From positions 904,076 through 968,075 of the forward strand of contig CM049309.1 in assembly GCA_026874595.1 (NCBI GenBank): a DNA stretch of 64,000 bases, given 5' to 3'. Both the position numbers and the translations under genes were made by a program. Numbering within the stretch: position 1 is the first letter of the stretch; the number at the start of each line of letters is the position of its first letter. The notes beneath the pieces are model-generated. The model was not told where the DNA came from. It did not search any database and saw nothing but the letters and a program-made list of their open reading frames with translations. Below are positions 23,106 to 36,884 of the stretch, in pieces. The DNA comes from Sipunculus nudus (Eukaryota; Annelida; Sipuncula; Golfingiida; Sipunculidae).

Positions 23106-25110
23106 CTGGCCTCATACACACAAAATGCATGTGCCAAACTTCATTTTATAACAAAGCTCAGATGACTTCAAGAAGATAATAAAGCTGGTCATATCGGTCT
23201 AGGACAAATTAAACGTGTTATAGACAATCATAAAATATATAATAAATGTATAGTTTATGACAATCTTCTCAGAGCTGGTTTTCTTGTTGCTGGGACTTTT
23301 GTTGTTATTTTAAATGCTGCATGCGTTTTTTGCACTTGGCAAGATAAATTGCTTTGATACTACCACCATGACAAATTTCAACATTTCGTCTTTAGCTCTT
23401 CATACTTCATAATTGGTCTTTTGTTTAGCGAAGAGTCTTCACTCACCCTGAAAATATAGAACAATATTTATTTAGATTGAGCGGATGTGAATTGTGACAT
23501 CATTTTTTTATTTAAATCAATGGAGTTACCTACGAATCAGTGTGTTCATTTACATGTATATCATGCCTTAATGACATAGAAATATGTGACCCATTGTCAT
23601 AACGCTCCACATTATATTAGAGTCTATCATTTACACAATTGTTTGTAACATTTTTGGAGAAATGTATTGCAAATTTCAGGAATTTATAAATATAGGTCTG
23701 CATAAACCTTTATTCAATTTCATACTTATACCCAAAATAATGGAAAAAAAAAACTTGTTGGCTATTTCAATTTAAACTCTGCATGATGACAGAAAAAGAA
23801 AGCACGACTTCATTTTCCAAGGCAAAATGCTGAATGATGAGATAATGAAGCCTGTAAGGATTAAAAAAAATAAAGTTTAAGTTTGCACCATTTTAATCAA
23901 ACAATGGATAAATATGAGATCAAAATAAATTGCAAACCCGAGCATGATTTTGTTGGGAAATTAATGGTTTATTTTTGTACAAATTTGAAGCAACTTTGTA
24001 AAATGTTACAACTATTACACCATAATCTTTGAGATCTCCGGCCAAGCCATTTAGCAAGTTAAAAAGAATAAATGTGTGAAAATGGCAAAAAAAAAATAAA
24101 TTGTATATACATTCATATAATATATTTTGTAATCATTAATATTTATTTATTATTTATTTGTTCATAACATGAGACTCAAGGGGGAGGGGGTCCTAATAAT
24201 ATCCATAATATTAGTGGTACTGTATTAATTTCCCATAATATTTGAGACAGCATTTTTGGTAAAAATAAATAGTACTACTTTGAATAAAGGCCCATTTTCT
24301 ACTGTGTTTATATCTTAAAATTGGTCACTTATTGTAACCACATTTTCTTCGATAAATATTTTTATTGCATTTCAAACAAGTAATGTTCTGCTCATAATGA
24401 AATTCGGTCACATCATGTTCTTCTGTAAGAAAGGCAGCTGGTCAATCATGGTGGAAAAGTCAAAAGTGAATGTTGTCTGCATGGGAGGGTATTCTAAAGG
24501 TATTGAATCGCTGTACAGCAGGCCAAGCTGGGTCTTCATTGAAACAAAATGTATACACAGCAATGTCATAGTCATACATACAGTCCAGCAATAAACATGT
24601 CCGACCTCCTGAATCTTCACACTACTAGTGGGCCGTATATTTATCCCTCCATCAGGAAACCTGCCATCTTGTCATTTCGGGTCTATTACGGTCACTGATG
24701 GCCAGGACTGACCAGTACAACAGATAGACAATTAAAGCCAGTCCATCAGATAAACCTGCTGATAATAAATATTACAGTCGGGTCTGCTTCCAACAATTTT
24801 ATAAATCAAGATCAAATAGTTTCTGTTGGTAAAAAAGTCTTATACTTATCTGATTTTCAAATATTCTTCAGTGCTGTGCCCTTTCCACATTCAGCTTCTT
24901 TTAGCAAAGAAACACGGGTATCGTGTATCGTGCGCAAAAGGTCATATGACTCCGTCTGAGGAACCCTTCACGTGGCTGTGGAACCTGCTTTATTGAAAAG
25001 AATGCTGTCGCTTGCACAGAACCATTTTAACGCATACAGAACCACCAAGTTTCCACCTGAAACTACAGAGTTCCCCAGGGATGCCCATGGAACCCTTATT
25101 TCTGAGAGTG

Positions 25111-25350
25111 TGTTACATAACCTGTCATGACTGGTGCTGGCATGGCCTTGCTATACACAGCATAGGTTTCAATGGTCACATTATATTATGTAAACCTTTG
25201 TTTTTATTGTAAAGGTTAATATGAATTCATACAATTGATGTTTTTATTTCAGTTAATAAATATTTAACATGCCCATCTCAAATTCATTCTTTATTGTATA
25301 ATTTACTGGGTGTTCTGATCCATGTATTTTAATGATCTAATACATGTATT
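25111..25350. other. AT-rich spacer
   Basis: Nothing recognised. Confidence 0.35.
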
Positions 25351-25620
25351 AAACAAGGGACCCATGGGTCACTGTGCTCAGCTGAAGTTGACCTTGAAGG
25401 TAAAAATCTAAAATAATATCAAATGGAGATAAAATGTAAGAGGAAGAGGTAATATAGGCTATGGTTAGTTTATATGATTTGTTTGTATTGATGAGCAAAA
25501 AATTGTTGCAAATAATATTATGTGACCTAACCATGTGTTTCCTATGTTGAAACTGAAGCATGTGAGCAGTTTGTGAACAAATGATTTGTACTATTACCAT
25601 GATCACTAGTTGGCTTTTTG
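25351..25620 (+). repeat. AACAAGGGACCCATG dispersed repeat, copy 2
   Basis: Opens AACAAGGGACCCATGGGTCA and parallels copy 1 at 21317 through GCTGAAGTTGACCTTGAAGG and TTGTATTGATGAGCA. It then diverges, so only the first part of about 150-200 bp is alignable by eye. Confidence 0.6.
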
Positions 25621-26054
25621 ATTAACTGTTGACATTTCAGTAGTTTACACATTTGTTTAATTGAATCTATTTTTTTGCATAATATATATTATTTAATATA
25701 TATGTATTTTTTTTTTATTTTATGACATGTATACAGTTGAAACATATCTAATTAACAACATAAATACAGGGTAAATAAAGGCTGATTTCCAATTCTGCTG
25801 AGGCAGGAAAGTAATGAACAAATGTTTGTATCAGATCCACATTTTTTTATCACATCAATTTTTTTTATTATAAGTTTACATTTCTATACATTTTCAATAT
25901 AACATATATAACTGAATATAAAAGTTGATTCATAATTTTCAATTGCATTTTCATAAATCTCAATCTCGTCAGATAACACCACATCATACATACAAATGTT
26001 TATTTATTTTTTACCACAAAAATAAATCTTTAAATCTGCAAAACAACTAGATAT
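25621..26054. other. AT-rich stretch
   Basis: Nothing recognised. Confidence 0.4.
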
Positions 26055-27339
26055 TTCTTGGCACCGCAGGTGCCATAGTATCCCCAGACAATTAATCCCC
26101 CCCCCCCCTCTTTAAGAATAGACCCCCATCTTCAGCAACAATTAATATCAGACCACACTCATAGAAAAGGTCACTCTCATAGAAAAGGTCATGACCCCAA
26201 TTTCAATATACATCATCCCAAACCCATGTCTATGTAAATGCATAATATGAAAGAAATTTGTCCATTAGTTTTTGACTTGTAATGCTCACAGTACTGTTAA
26301 GTGGCAATAATGGGGTATTAAACGGCACGAAAACAAGTAAAAGAATAACAGGTGGCGCCACCTGTTTCCGGTACATGACAATACTATCCAAGATCTTCAA
26401 TCAAGTTGAATTTTGGACCAATCCATGCATCCCTTATTGAGATATTAATGATTTTGTGTAATTTTCACCATATATGGCAATATTCAAGGTCAAGGCCACT
26501 CTAATTGAAAGGCCATAACCCCAATTTATATATACATCATCCCATAACCCATGTCTATGTACATGAATAATAAGAAAGAAATCTGTCTGATAGTTTTTGA
26601 CTTATAATGCCCACAGTACTGGATAGTGGCAATTATGGGGGTATTAAACGGCACGAAAACAAGTAAAAGAATGACAGGTGGCGCCACTTGTTTCCGGTAC
26701 ATGACATTACTATCCTAGATCTTCGGTCAAGTTGATTTTTGGACCAATCCATGTATCCCTTATTGAGATATTAATGATTTTGTGTGATTTTCACCATATA
26801 TGGCAATATTCAAGGTCAAGGCCACTCATAGGAAAGGTCATGACCCCAATTTAAATAAACATCATCCCATAACCAATATTTATGTATATGCATAATATTA
26901 AAGAAATCTGTCCATTAGTGTTTGACTTATAATGCTCACAGTACCGTCAAGTAGCAATTTTGGGGGTATTAAACGGCACGAAAACAAGTACAGAATAATA
27001 GGTGGCGCCACCAGTTTCTGGAACCTGACAACCCTATCCATGATCTTCCATCAACTTGATTTTTGGATCAATCCATGCAAGATTTCTTGAGCTATTTAAG
27101 AATTTGTGTGATTTTCCCCAAAATTAGACATATTCAAGGTCAAGGACACTCCCCTAATCAAGGTCATGACCTCATTTTAAATAGTTGTCGTCCTCTCACC
27201 CATATCTATACATATATCAAGTTTGGTAAAGATCCGTGAAATATTTTTGAGTTATCACGCCAACAAGATTTATATGCGGCGGCGGCGGCGGCGGGACCGG
27301 TATGAAAACATAGTATCCCCCGACTTTGTCTGGGGATAC
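26055..27339 (+). repeat. GGTGGCGCCACC repeat family, member B
   Basis: Three tandem units of about 325 bp with the core GGTGGCGCCACC (or ...CACTTG) at 26351, 26677 and 27001. Each core is preceded by TTAAACGGCACGAAAACAAG and followed by TATCCAAGATCTTC-like sequence. The right end has (GGC)n-rich sequence (27275-27297), then GAAAACATAG and the terminal hairpin 27313-27339 with arms GTATCCCC and GGGGATAC. The left end carries CATAGTATCCCCAGAC (about 26074-26089), an inverted match to one arm of the right hairpin. No coding function is seen. Confidence 0.75.
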
Positions 27340-27944
27340 AATAAATATATAAAAAAAATACTTGATTTATATTTCACAATTTTAAATTGTGTCTTTATTT
27401 ATCCATAATGTGCTTCATATTTTATAAATTTAAGCATACTGATGGGTTAAATTATATTTGTTATAATCATTTAAAAGAAAATTGATTTCTTTAAACATGC
27501 TACATAAACACAACATGGCATCTTCTGGATTACATCTTTTAAAGGAAAGTTTTTGTATATTGGAGTGGTAACAGCATTACAATTAAGGAGATACAGTGAA
27601 AACAATAACAATTACTGCATAACACTTGGTGGGTTGGGTTTGCGGGGGGGGGGGGGGGGATTGGGGTGGTGATATGAAAATAACAGTTCACCTTTCACAG
27701 CAGGAGATCTCCCCCAGTGACTGTAACAAATCAGAAACCCCTTGCATAGCTGAATTCCAGTGACCTGGAGTGGGACCCTGCATCTTTAATCTGTTATCAA
27801 AGGAAATGACTACAATAGAGCCTCAAGCAAAAAATAAGTAACAAGACTAATTTTCAAGCTTTTTTCAAATTTCAGATTTAAACAAATTAAATACTTATGT
27901 TTACATGATGTGAAAATTAAATCAATGGTACTAACAGGAAAAAA
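27340..27944. other. AT-rich stretch with a G run
   Basis: A run of about 16 G at 27644-27659 could form G-quadruplexes. Otherwise nothing was recognised. Confidence 0.45.
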
Positions 27945-28485
27945 AGTGCCATGGTCATAGTTGGGCAAAACTTAAGGTACTGATTTTATTTTTATGCTAA
28001 TAACTTAAAAAATTTACAAAATTCAGATCTAATTTTGGGTAAACAATTGAATCGTAATCAAACATAGTTATATACTTGGGAAAATAGACTCTAGTTTTAA
28101 AATTTTTCATGTTAAGTGAGTAAATATTTTTCCTGATTTTTTATAAAGTCTATTATGTTTGGGCCCATAACTTTAAAAATTTAAACTTAATAGACTTAAT
28201 TTCTTGCATGTACACAGGATTATATAGAGGAATATTCATGTTAAATATGAGGAAAAACAGATGAGTGGTTTTGATATTAGGCATTTTTTCCTTAATTTCT
28301 CAAATGAACGAAGTCGCAAAGACACAGTTTTCGGCTTGGCAGGAGATCCTGGGGACATCTAACATTATGCCGAATTTTGGATTCCTAGGTCTAAACGTGC
28401 CAGATCTACGGAGGGACGGACGAACGTCGGACAATGGACCACGACTATACTTCATGCAGATGACTTATAATCAGCTGAGCTAAAA
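27945..28485 (+). repeat. AGCTGAGCT-ended dispersed repeat
   Basis: Starts near GTGCCATGGTCATAGTTGGG and ends CAGATGACTTATAATCAGCT at 28459-28478 then GAGCTAAAA. Internal sequence includes CAAAGACACAGTTTTCGGCT and GGGGACATCTAACATTATGC. The inverted relatives at 43805-46060 carry the complementary words, so this is one dispersed family. Confidence 0.65.
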
Positions 28486-29510
28486 ATCAATTTTATCAAT
28501 AAATTAACATCTTTAACAATTTGTTTATTTTATATGGTTTTAATAAGATTCCCGCTATATTTGGCTTGTAGACAGAAGTGAAAATTATCACAATAATTTT
28601 ATTTTTTTAATGGAAATTGAACCCATAAAACTTGTAATTTTTAACATTCTTTTAATTTGTGAAATATATTATATCCCGGATTCTTAACAATTTGATGGAC
28701 CAAAATTGAATAAATGATAAATATGATGTTATATGGTTTTACTTATGGTTATAAGAATCCTACCATTTTTGGTGAGTACATTAATGTGAATGTTTTCAAA
28801 AGTTAATTAAACAGTTTATTCTTTTAATATATATTAACCAATTTTAATTTGTGACATTGACTAAAAATGAATAAATACTCATTAAATAAAATTTATATAA
28901 TGAAACTGCCAAAATGGTGTATACTTGCAACATCAGACTTAGGCAGGATAAATGTTAGGTATCATATTGTCACATTAAATTATTTGAAACTTTTGGGAAA
29001 CTTGTTATCATATTTCATTTTTGGCCACATATTGTAAATGGTTTCAGTTAATTTTACATTTTTTTTTCTTTAAGAAAGGGTAACATTTGATATAACTCCT
29101 AGAACCAATTTCTTATTTTCCTTTGTCATTTGATTATTAACCATGCGTCACATGTAAAAGTATATTACTTCTTGTGCCTGTTTCAGTCATTTAGTTTAGA
29201 TAATTTATTGAGATATGTTGTCACCTTTATTGTATCAAGCTTCTCTAAAAGATTAAGTGCATGTTAAACTACTACACACTTATTTATAGACTACCTTGGA
29301 TTCTGGACTTACTTTCAATAAATATATATATTATGTAAATACTATGATGCCATATTAGACAGAATAACTGAGTTTTTGATAGGATTATGCATGTTTACAA
29401 TTTACATATACATAAAAGAAAGTTTGGTTGTAAAAAATTTAATTTAATGCCAAAAATTTAAGTTCTCTAATATGTATAGTAAATCCTGAGTTACAAGAAT
29501 GTAAAACAAA
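28486..29510. other. AT-rich stretch
   Basis: No gene or repeat was recognised in this kilobase. Confidence 0.4.
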
Positions 29511-30340
29511 GAATCTGTGGGTCACGGCACGGATTCTATGACCTTGGCTTTTGGCCTCATGACCCCTAAATCAAAAGGGTTCTTACTTTAGTGATGGGCC
29601 ATATAATAGTCAAGTTTGAAACCAATATTTCAGTCCTTTGATCTCATGACCCCAAAATCAATCAGATTGATTTTCTATTTGCACGTCACCTATATTTGCT
29701 AGATGTAAGGTTTGGGGTGAAATGTCTTGCTTAAAATGCACCCAAAATCTTTATAAATAAGTGGGTCCTCTGTGTTAAATCTTTGACCTCGTGACCCAAA
29801 AATCAACAGAGTTCTTGCTATACAGGTGGGCCATATATTACTAAGTTTGAAATTGACATGTCTAAACTTGAGTTATCATCACGAAACAAATTTAAACGGA
29901 CATACAGAAAAACGAACATATGGACAGACGGGCATCCACTTGTTCTATTGGGTCCCAAATAACACATGGTTTCATGACACTAGATAAAATCACATTTGCA
30001 AATCTGATAGTTTCAATATAATGTGGTAGTCTCATAAAAATCATATAAAAAAAAAAAGAAAAAAAAATACAGGTGGCGCCACCGGTCTTCAGGAACTCAA
30101 GAAACCAGTCATAATCAATAAACACACCAGGTTTTGGGACACTAGATGAAACCACAGTTGAGAAAAAGTCATAATTGCTGTCATTTAACGGTCTCAAAAA
30201 CAGTAAAAAAAATCTTAAAAATAAGAAAAAAGTGGCGCCACCAGTTTTCGGGAACTGACAAACCTTGTCATGGTCATCTTCAAGGCAAGATTCAGGGCAA
30301 TTCATGTATTAGTTATCAAGGTTTTGAATCAAATTTTCGA
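29511..30340. repeat. CATGACCCC-type dispersed repeat with GGTGGCGCCACC cores
   Basis: Recurring CATGACCCCnAAATCA words, with gaps between TCAAGTTTGAAA-like segments, give a degenerate unit of about 115-165 bp. Near its end are two units about 165 bp apart with cores GGTGGCGCCACC at about 30072 and GTGGCGCCACC at 30232. A run of about 13 G follows at 30347-30359. Confidence 0.55.
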
Positions 30341-30359
30341 TTATTCGGGGGGGGGGGGG

Positions 30360-30931
30360 CGTATTTACCAGCCCCATAGCTCGGAGTGACCTAATGGTTC
30401 CAATGCGACTTTTTATTGACTTCCCTGGATCTAGCTGACCACTTTAATGAGAGCTGAGTAGCAATGAATCACATCCTTAAGTATTTTCTGTTATTTTTGT
30501 AAAATGCACAGTGAAAATATGATTGGTTAAATAATAATTTTTTTATCATTTATATTTTATTAATTAATTCATACCCCTTTAAATCACCAACTGTAATTTA
30601 CATAAAATTATTGAAACAGTTTTTAAACACATTTCCCCAAATTTTTCTTTTTACATTGGTCCGATTTTTTTTTTCACTTAAAACTGCTTACTCTTATTTT
30701 TACAAATGGTATCCTAAGATTGTTTTACAAATATATTCATAAAAGTATCTATATATACAATATAACTTTCGCGTACAGCGACACTTAAATGCAACAATAT
30801 CCTATATCAAGGCTAGATTTCCCGGCCCCATTTGATTCCTAACCCTGCATGCTCATTGCTGTATTATAAGGCCTCTCCCTTTTTCCCTTTTTATTACATT
30901 TTTTAGTCCCAGTGGCGGCCTGTATAAAGGA

Positions 30932-30935
<4 letters not shown>
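30360..30935. other. AT-rich stretch
   Basis: Nothing recognised. Confidence 0.4.

Positions 30936-30988
<53 letters not shown>
30936..30988. repeat. (TA)n microsatellite
   Basis: About 52 bp of alternating TA. Confidence 0.9.
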
Positions 30989-30994
<6 letters not shown>

Positions 30995-31722
30995 AATTCA
31001 ACCTGAAATATAAATTAAGGAAAGAATTGATATATGTTAAATTTGATTTTTAAATAAGGACCATATCGTTTAAAATTTGTCGTTCACAAGTGACTGCACC
31101 TTAATGTAATACATGCAGTACGTTCAGTACATCAAAATTAGTTTTACCTAATACTTTATTCATTCATTTTATTTTAATATTCAATTTTGCCATTTTTTTT
31201 TTTTTTTTTTTACTCAACTTCAATGTTATTTAGAAATAGGCCTTTATGAATGTGATTAAAATGCTATGTTCGTGTGCGTCATTAATGTCATTATAAAGTA
31301 GATAATGAAGACGAAATAAGAGGGGAGGGCAACATGCTATTTGTCAGGATATAGTAAGGCTTAAGTGAATAAGGGCATTAGAAGACAGCCTAAGCACTGT
31401 AATGGCTCAAGTTTATAAATGAAGTGAGGAAGAAAGAGAGAGGGAGGAGGTGGGGTAATATGGTCTGTGTATAGGGCATGTTAATCTAAGGAATGCAGCA
31501 GGTTCAGTCTAGGTCAGACAATTATGGCTTTGGCTTCCTTGCTTGTGGAGTTCGCGTAATGCCCCCTGACATGCAGCTCCTCAGGATCCAGTCACACTGA
31601 TATGTCACACTATTATGATTAACTACTTGTATAGAAAACTTAGTATATAATCTCACACACAGACACACACACACATTTGAATACATATATACACAAATAC
31701 CGGTTATTAAAAAACACTTACA

Positions 31723-31724
<2 letters not shown>
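30989..31724. other. AT-rich stretch
   Basis: Nothing recognised beyond a poly-T run at about 31193-31210 and a CACACA tract near 31655-31675. Confidence 0.4.

Positions 31725-31762
<38 letters not shown>
31725..31762. repeat. (TA)n microsatellite
   Basis: About 36 bp of alternating TA. Confidence 0.9.
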
Positions 31763-31765
<3 letters not shown>

Positions 31766-32438
31766 TATATTAAATATAACATATATGGATTTATTAAATT
31801 AACCTTATAACCACATTTCAGACCATCTTTTTTGTATAAACAGTAGGTCAAGATACTATTGAATCTGACTGGCTAGCTGGCCAGGAAACCTCCCCGTTTA
31901 CTTTTACCAAGGAAACGGCTGATTTTTATGCAACCCGCACAATTAGTCTTGTTAAAATTATGTACCAATTTTTTTTATCATATAGCTTTGTAGGTATTAA
32001 AGCAGGAAGGAATGAAGAACAAAGATATACTCACAATGCTTGAACAGGTGTCTCGGTGGTTTCGGCTGCAATGCTTAGTTTCCCGCCAGAATGTTGGCAT
32101 CACAAGGACACAGAAAATAAAGACGACCCCAGTGCCAGGGGGCGAGGGGTTACCGGTACACGAGTGCGCCTAAGCGGATCATTTGACAAGTGACATATGA
32201 CAGTTGATGTGAGAGGGCCGCAGTGCTCACAGAATGAGCTTGCTATCATGTACAGTCCACCAATTAATGGTTCCTGGTTAAATTGCAAGTTTGGAAATGA
32301 TAGCAGTCTATACCAGATTCTTGATTGATAGCAGTTTATATATACATCAGAAAGGAATGTATGTGCATTTGTTGATGCATGTATAAACCATTATATAACA
32401 TATCTTTATTCCCCTTTTAGCTTAATCTTTTATACAGG

Positions 32439-32441
<3 letters not shown>
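31763..32441. other. Spacer
   Basis: Slightly more GC-rich around 32040-32240 than its surroundings, but no exon with splice signals was recognised. Confidence 0.35.
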
Positions 32442-32511
<70 letters not shown>

Positions 32512-32629
32512 CAATTAAATATTGACTCTCCTTGTATGTATCAGATTTTAAAATGTTAATAAATATTAACAATATATTTATGGCAGGTTTAATATTCATC
32601 CGACAAATAAGCACAATGTACGGTCATAC

Positions 32630-32722
<93 letters not shown>
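32442..32722. repeat. (TA)n and (AAT)n microsatellites
   Basis: (TA)n at 32442-32509, then (AAT)n at about 32629-32673 followed directly by (TA)n at 32676-32722. The ORFs of Asn and Ile/Tyr runs across them are artefacts. Confidence 0.9.
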
Positions 32723-32726
<4 letters not shown>

Positions 32727-34878
32727 CAAGGGCAACGGGTTGTTAGGTCATTGCTGATCAGTACTGCATGCAGCTAAACTAATCCCTCCCCCCCCCCTTT
32801 TACGTATATCATTCTGTCTTGAATACACTATTTTTTGGAACACTCAGCAATCTTTTTGTTGTTTGAGAACACGTCCATTGCAGAACCGGTGGTCTCATTT
32901 AAACAAGCAATTAAGGATCTGGGTATAGTAATTTTTAGCGCAATTGTACTTTCACTGAAAGTGAATTATGATTTATTGACAATTGTATTACCATAAACAA
33001 ATATTAACAGCTGCTTCTATGACTGTAAAATTCATGTAGAGCAATAAAATTACAAGCATATCCAAAGGTGATGTGCAGGGTTAAGAACATCCACATTGAC
33101 AATCGTAATATAAATTAAATATAAAATGTTGAATAGTACTGTTTACTATGATATAAATTTTTCACTATATGTGTGTATAGGTTGGGGGGGGGGGGCTTAA
33201 CGATATAGAGAAAGGTATAATATAGATGAATTAATTTCATATATAAGAAGAAACATTTCATCATAATAACCTTAAAACATTTTAAAAGCATCATATAGAA
33301 ATATTCTAATTGATTAAATTGTAATTTTAATTTCTACCTTTAAAGACAATATATATGCATTACCATATATAAGAAAATTTATATTCAATTTTGCTGGTTG
33401 TATATAGAATGTATAACTTTTATGATTCAAACATTTTCCCATTAAAGCCATTTTTATATAAAAAACTGTTTAGGGCATAATTATGAAAGGGTTACATCAT
33501 TTGTTTCCTGTAAAACATTCTTAATTTTTTTGATATATTACGAAAGTCTTTTGTTGAAATGTTTTAAAAGTATTTGATGTGCTACATAGTCAACACCTAC
33601 AACAAGACAAAATCAACAATGCCATACTTTAGCATAACGTTGGTGTAATAGGGTAAGAGGGAACAAATTCATATCCCACCGATACCAAATATTTTACCGA
33701 GTTTTGATGTTTATAGCGGTAACTGCATGCTGCCTCTAGCTGCCATTTATTTCAAGGCCCGTTGTTATACTCTTACAAATATCTACTTTCATATTGCAGA
33801 AATTTATTACTTTATTACTTTCTTACAACCATGCAGATAATTTGCATGATTATATACATGGACATGTGATGATCACACATATTAAAACAAACATTGCATG
33901 CAGTTTTTTTTAAATCTGCAATAGTTTTTTTACTATTATTTTTATAATCTTTTAAGCAAATATTTTTATGTTTTTATGTAACTAACTACGGACATGATTA
34001 TAATGTAATGTATGATTGTCTAAAATAAAATAATAATAAAAATGATATTTTAAAATAATAATATCTGTTTACACTTTTTATTTTTTTTTTTGTGTTTTAA
34101 GGATTTATTTAAACTCAAATTATGAATTTCAAGAGACTACTTAAAAATGCATTTATTATAACCTGTATGCAAACATGACCTCGGTCTGTCTCCATGTCTG
34201 TGCCTCTTAGAAATTATATCCTGTTTTTTTTTTTACATGTTTCCATCATGCATTTCCCGATGTTAGCTACCCAAAGTTTGTTCTCAGCTTCATTTGTTGA
34301 TCCCATATCTTATGCCCATGCAGTTTTTATAAAGTCATGCGTAAACCAACCCGCCAAAACTCCTAATGGTTTATACACAATTATTTTTATTAAAATTGGA
34401 ACTAAGCCGGCTCGGTTGGTTTCCCCCTTCTCATATGGGTCTGAATTAATAAAAGTACAATAAAATGCACTATTACCATTTTTATTTTGTTCCCTGAATT
34501 TACATAAACTTCTGCCAGGAAAACAAAGCTTCTAAATTTTATAATGTATTTTATTGCTGGGTATAATAGTGCCGTTATGCACCTCATGAAAATGTTGATA
34601 TAGTACGTCTTTAATTTAAGCAATTTAATAACAGCAATACACAAGTATTTGACCTTCACAATGATTTATGACATTATATGTATTGCATATCATTTGAAAC
34701 ACACTTCATGCCCTTGTATCATTAAAAAATATTTAAGGCCAAATAAAAATGATTCCCTAAAAAGCATGCATGCACTCTTATACCTAAAAAATATTGATGC
34801 CAGTTTGACGTCAATTTGACATCTAAAACTTGACATCGATTCGATGTCATATGAACATTAATTAGATTGACGAATATT

Positions 34879-34879
<1 letters not shown>
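32723..34879. other. Long AT-rich stretch without a recognised gene
   Basis: More than 2 kb with only short unsupported ORFs. G runs occur near 33184-33194 and a poly-T tract near 34080. Confidence 0.4.

Positions 34880-34924
<45 letters not shown>
34880..34924. repeat. (TA)n microsatellite
   Basis: About 44 bp of alternating TA directly abutting the next element, which suggests insertion into a TA tract. Confidence 0.9.
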
Positions 34925-34928
<4 letters not shown>

Positions 34929-36774
34929 ACGCCCCAGATGTGATATTGCACATTAAATGGGCCATGCATGAAACGGGCAGTTATTTTGCCCATTACGTGA
35001 AATGGGCATATTCACTAAATTCTGCTTGCCCATTTCATGAAATGAGCAACTTAACAATCGGCAATATATTTCTCAGTTCTGTAAGTATTAAGGAATACTA
35101 TAATTGAATGTATAATGTGCATGGAACACCTTTCCCTTTTTTGATTGAGTTAATCGTAATTGATAAAGTGAAAAAAGACATATTTGCAGCTAACATTTTA
35201 TAGTATATAGTTATATGTATATATTGATATAAATCTAGTTTTCAATTATTAATATATTAATGTACATAATTATTACTAAGCTTTATTTTACATTATTTAT
35301 TTATTACCAATTACATTAAATTATTTTAGAAACATGAATTATGAGTAACTGATATTGGTAAGTTTCATCAATCTCATAGCTCTATGGCCTGATAATCACT
35401 TAAATAATGAAACCTTCAAAGTACTTGTATGTATACTCATTAACTGACCACACTGAGTTGGTACTGAGTTCATGCTTTGTAGGTTGTTTTTTTCAACTGC
35501 TAAATTAAAAATGGTTTTTGTGAATCATAGGATTGTTACTAACTGTTGGCCTATATAATGACATCTGAGTCAGAAGTATACTTTGCTTGCCAAGTAATTT
35601 TCAAATGATTAGCCAATTGGTATTCGGTGACATTCAAAGCATATATTAATATATTATTAAAATTCCAGAAAAGTGTGTAGATGCACATTTGTGAATTTCA
35701 GACCTAAAAGCTGTTTGAACATATATTACATGATGAGCTTAGATAAATATTACATATTGAGAGAATATATATTTTTTCAACTTGTAGATATATCACATTA
35801 AACATGTAACTGAGTTATATTTGATTTTGATTTTTATAGCCCTCATAATCTGAAAATATTTTAGACACTACTGAAAACAGCATCTCATTTACATGATTTT
35901 GAATACCTGTACTAGAAATCAGACTTAATGTTTTCCATAAAGCAACAGATCAAACTCAATTAAAGTGCATGAATAAATTATTTTATATAGCAATCATTTA
36001 AACATTATTAAGATGAAATAATTATTGAAACCTGCCGTTAAATAAGTGTTTCGATATGTTTTCTCTGAGATGTGAGAAAATAAACAATATTATAGTATAA
36101 ACTGGTAAAGTATAATATATAAGTATATATAGATCTTAAAAGTTTCAAATTAAAAACCTTAAACATTCCTGCTGAAACCCATTCAAGTATTTTAATACAT
36201 CAAATATTGAAAACCCTGAAAGGAAACCATATTTTCACTTGTGCTACGTTAACAATTTACTTTGATCATCAAACAGCCATTGAAGAACCTGAAATATTTA
36301 AATGTTTCATATGACGATTAACATTAGATTGTGAACCCCACGATTACTACTAAAAATATCAAAACATATTTACTGAAATATAGTGAAATGTATCATTGTC
36401 ATTGGGGCTAAATATTATTATATTTACTTATACGGTCAAGCTGATTTGTATGATATAATACGTGTTTATAATAAAGTGTAGAGAATTATTCAAATGTTTT
36501 GTTTTCATCTGACACAAAACAGGTTTTTTTTTACATATATGCCTTATCTAATATTAGCTAGAATGGGTAATCAGAATCCATTAGAGATTTAAAGTTTTAA
36601 AAGGTGCGCATTTCATGAAATGGGCAACAGTTTTCTTGCTCATTTCATGAACTGGGCAAGCAGCATTTAGTGAATTTGCCTATTTCATTCGGCAAAGTGG
36701 TTGCCCATTTCACGAAATGAATAAAATAATTGCCCATTTCATGATGTGGGCAATTTCACGTTTGGAGTGTAACA
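34925..36774. mobile_element. 1.85 kb TIR element made of GGGCA palindromes
   Basis: The terminal inverted repeats begin TGTTACGCCCCA at 34925 and its near-complement TGGAGTGTAACA ends at 36774. The TIRs extend about 130-175 bp and consist of repeated palindromes of the form GCCCATTTCATGAAATGGGC, each pair separated by TATTCACTAAAT-like sequence. The right TIR has one palindrome more than the left. The 1.5 kb interior is AT-rich and without a gene, so the element is non-autonomous. The superfamily is not determined. Confidence 0.75.
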
Positions 36775-36884
36775 TGTACATCATATTTCCTTTTAAAATC
36801 GATTTCCTAATTTTCTTATTCTACTTCTAGAGAAAATACCATCAAATAAAATCTGAAATGACATTGAAATGCACGAACTCATTC

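Larger units (their letters stand above)
21534..25110. mobile_element. Possible GGTTCC-ended element, 3.6 kb
   Basis: The left 300 bp (21534-21850) is full of GGTTCC/GGAACC words, for example AAAGGGTTCTAAGTGGAACC. The right end (24955-25110) carries the inverted counterparts and finishes GGAACCCTTATTTCTGAGAG (25089-25108) then TG. The left terminus corresponding to CACTCTCAGAAAT is missing, apparently replaced by the neighbouring repeat. Ends of this style are known from metazoan DNA repeats (from memory). The interior is AT-rich and includes exon-like pieces and a 63-bp tandem block. Confidence 0.4.
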
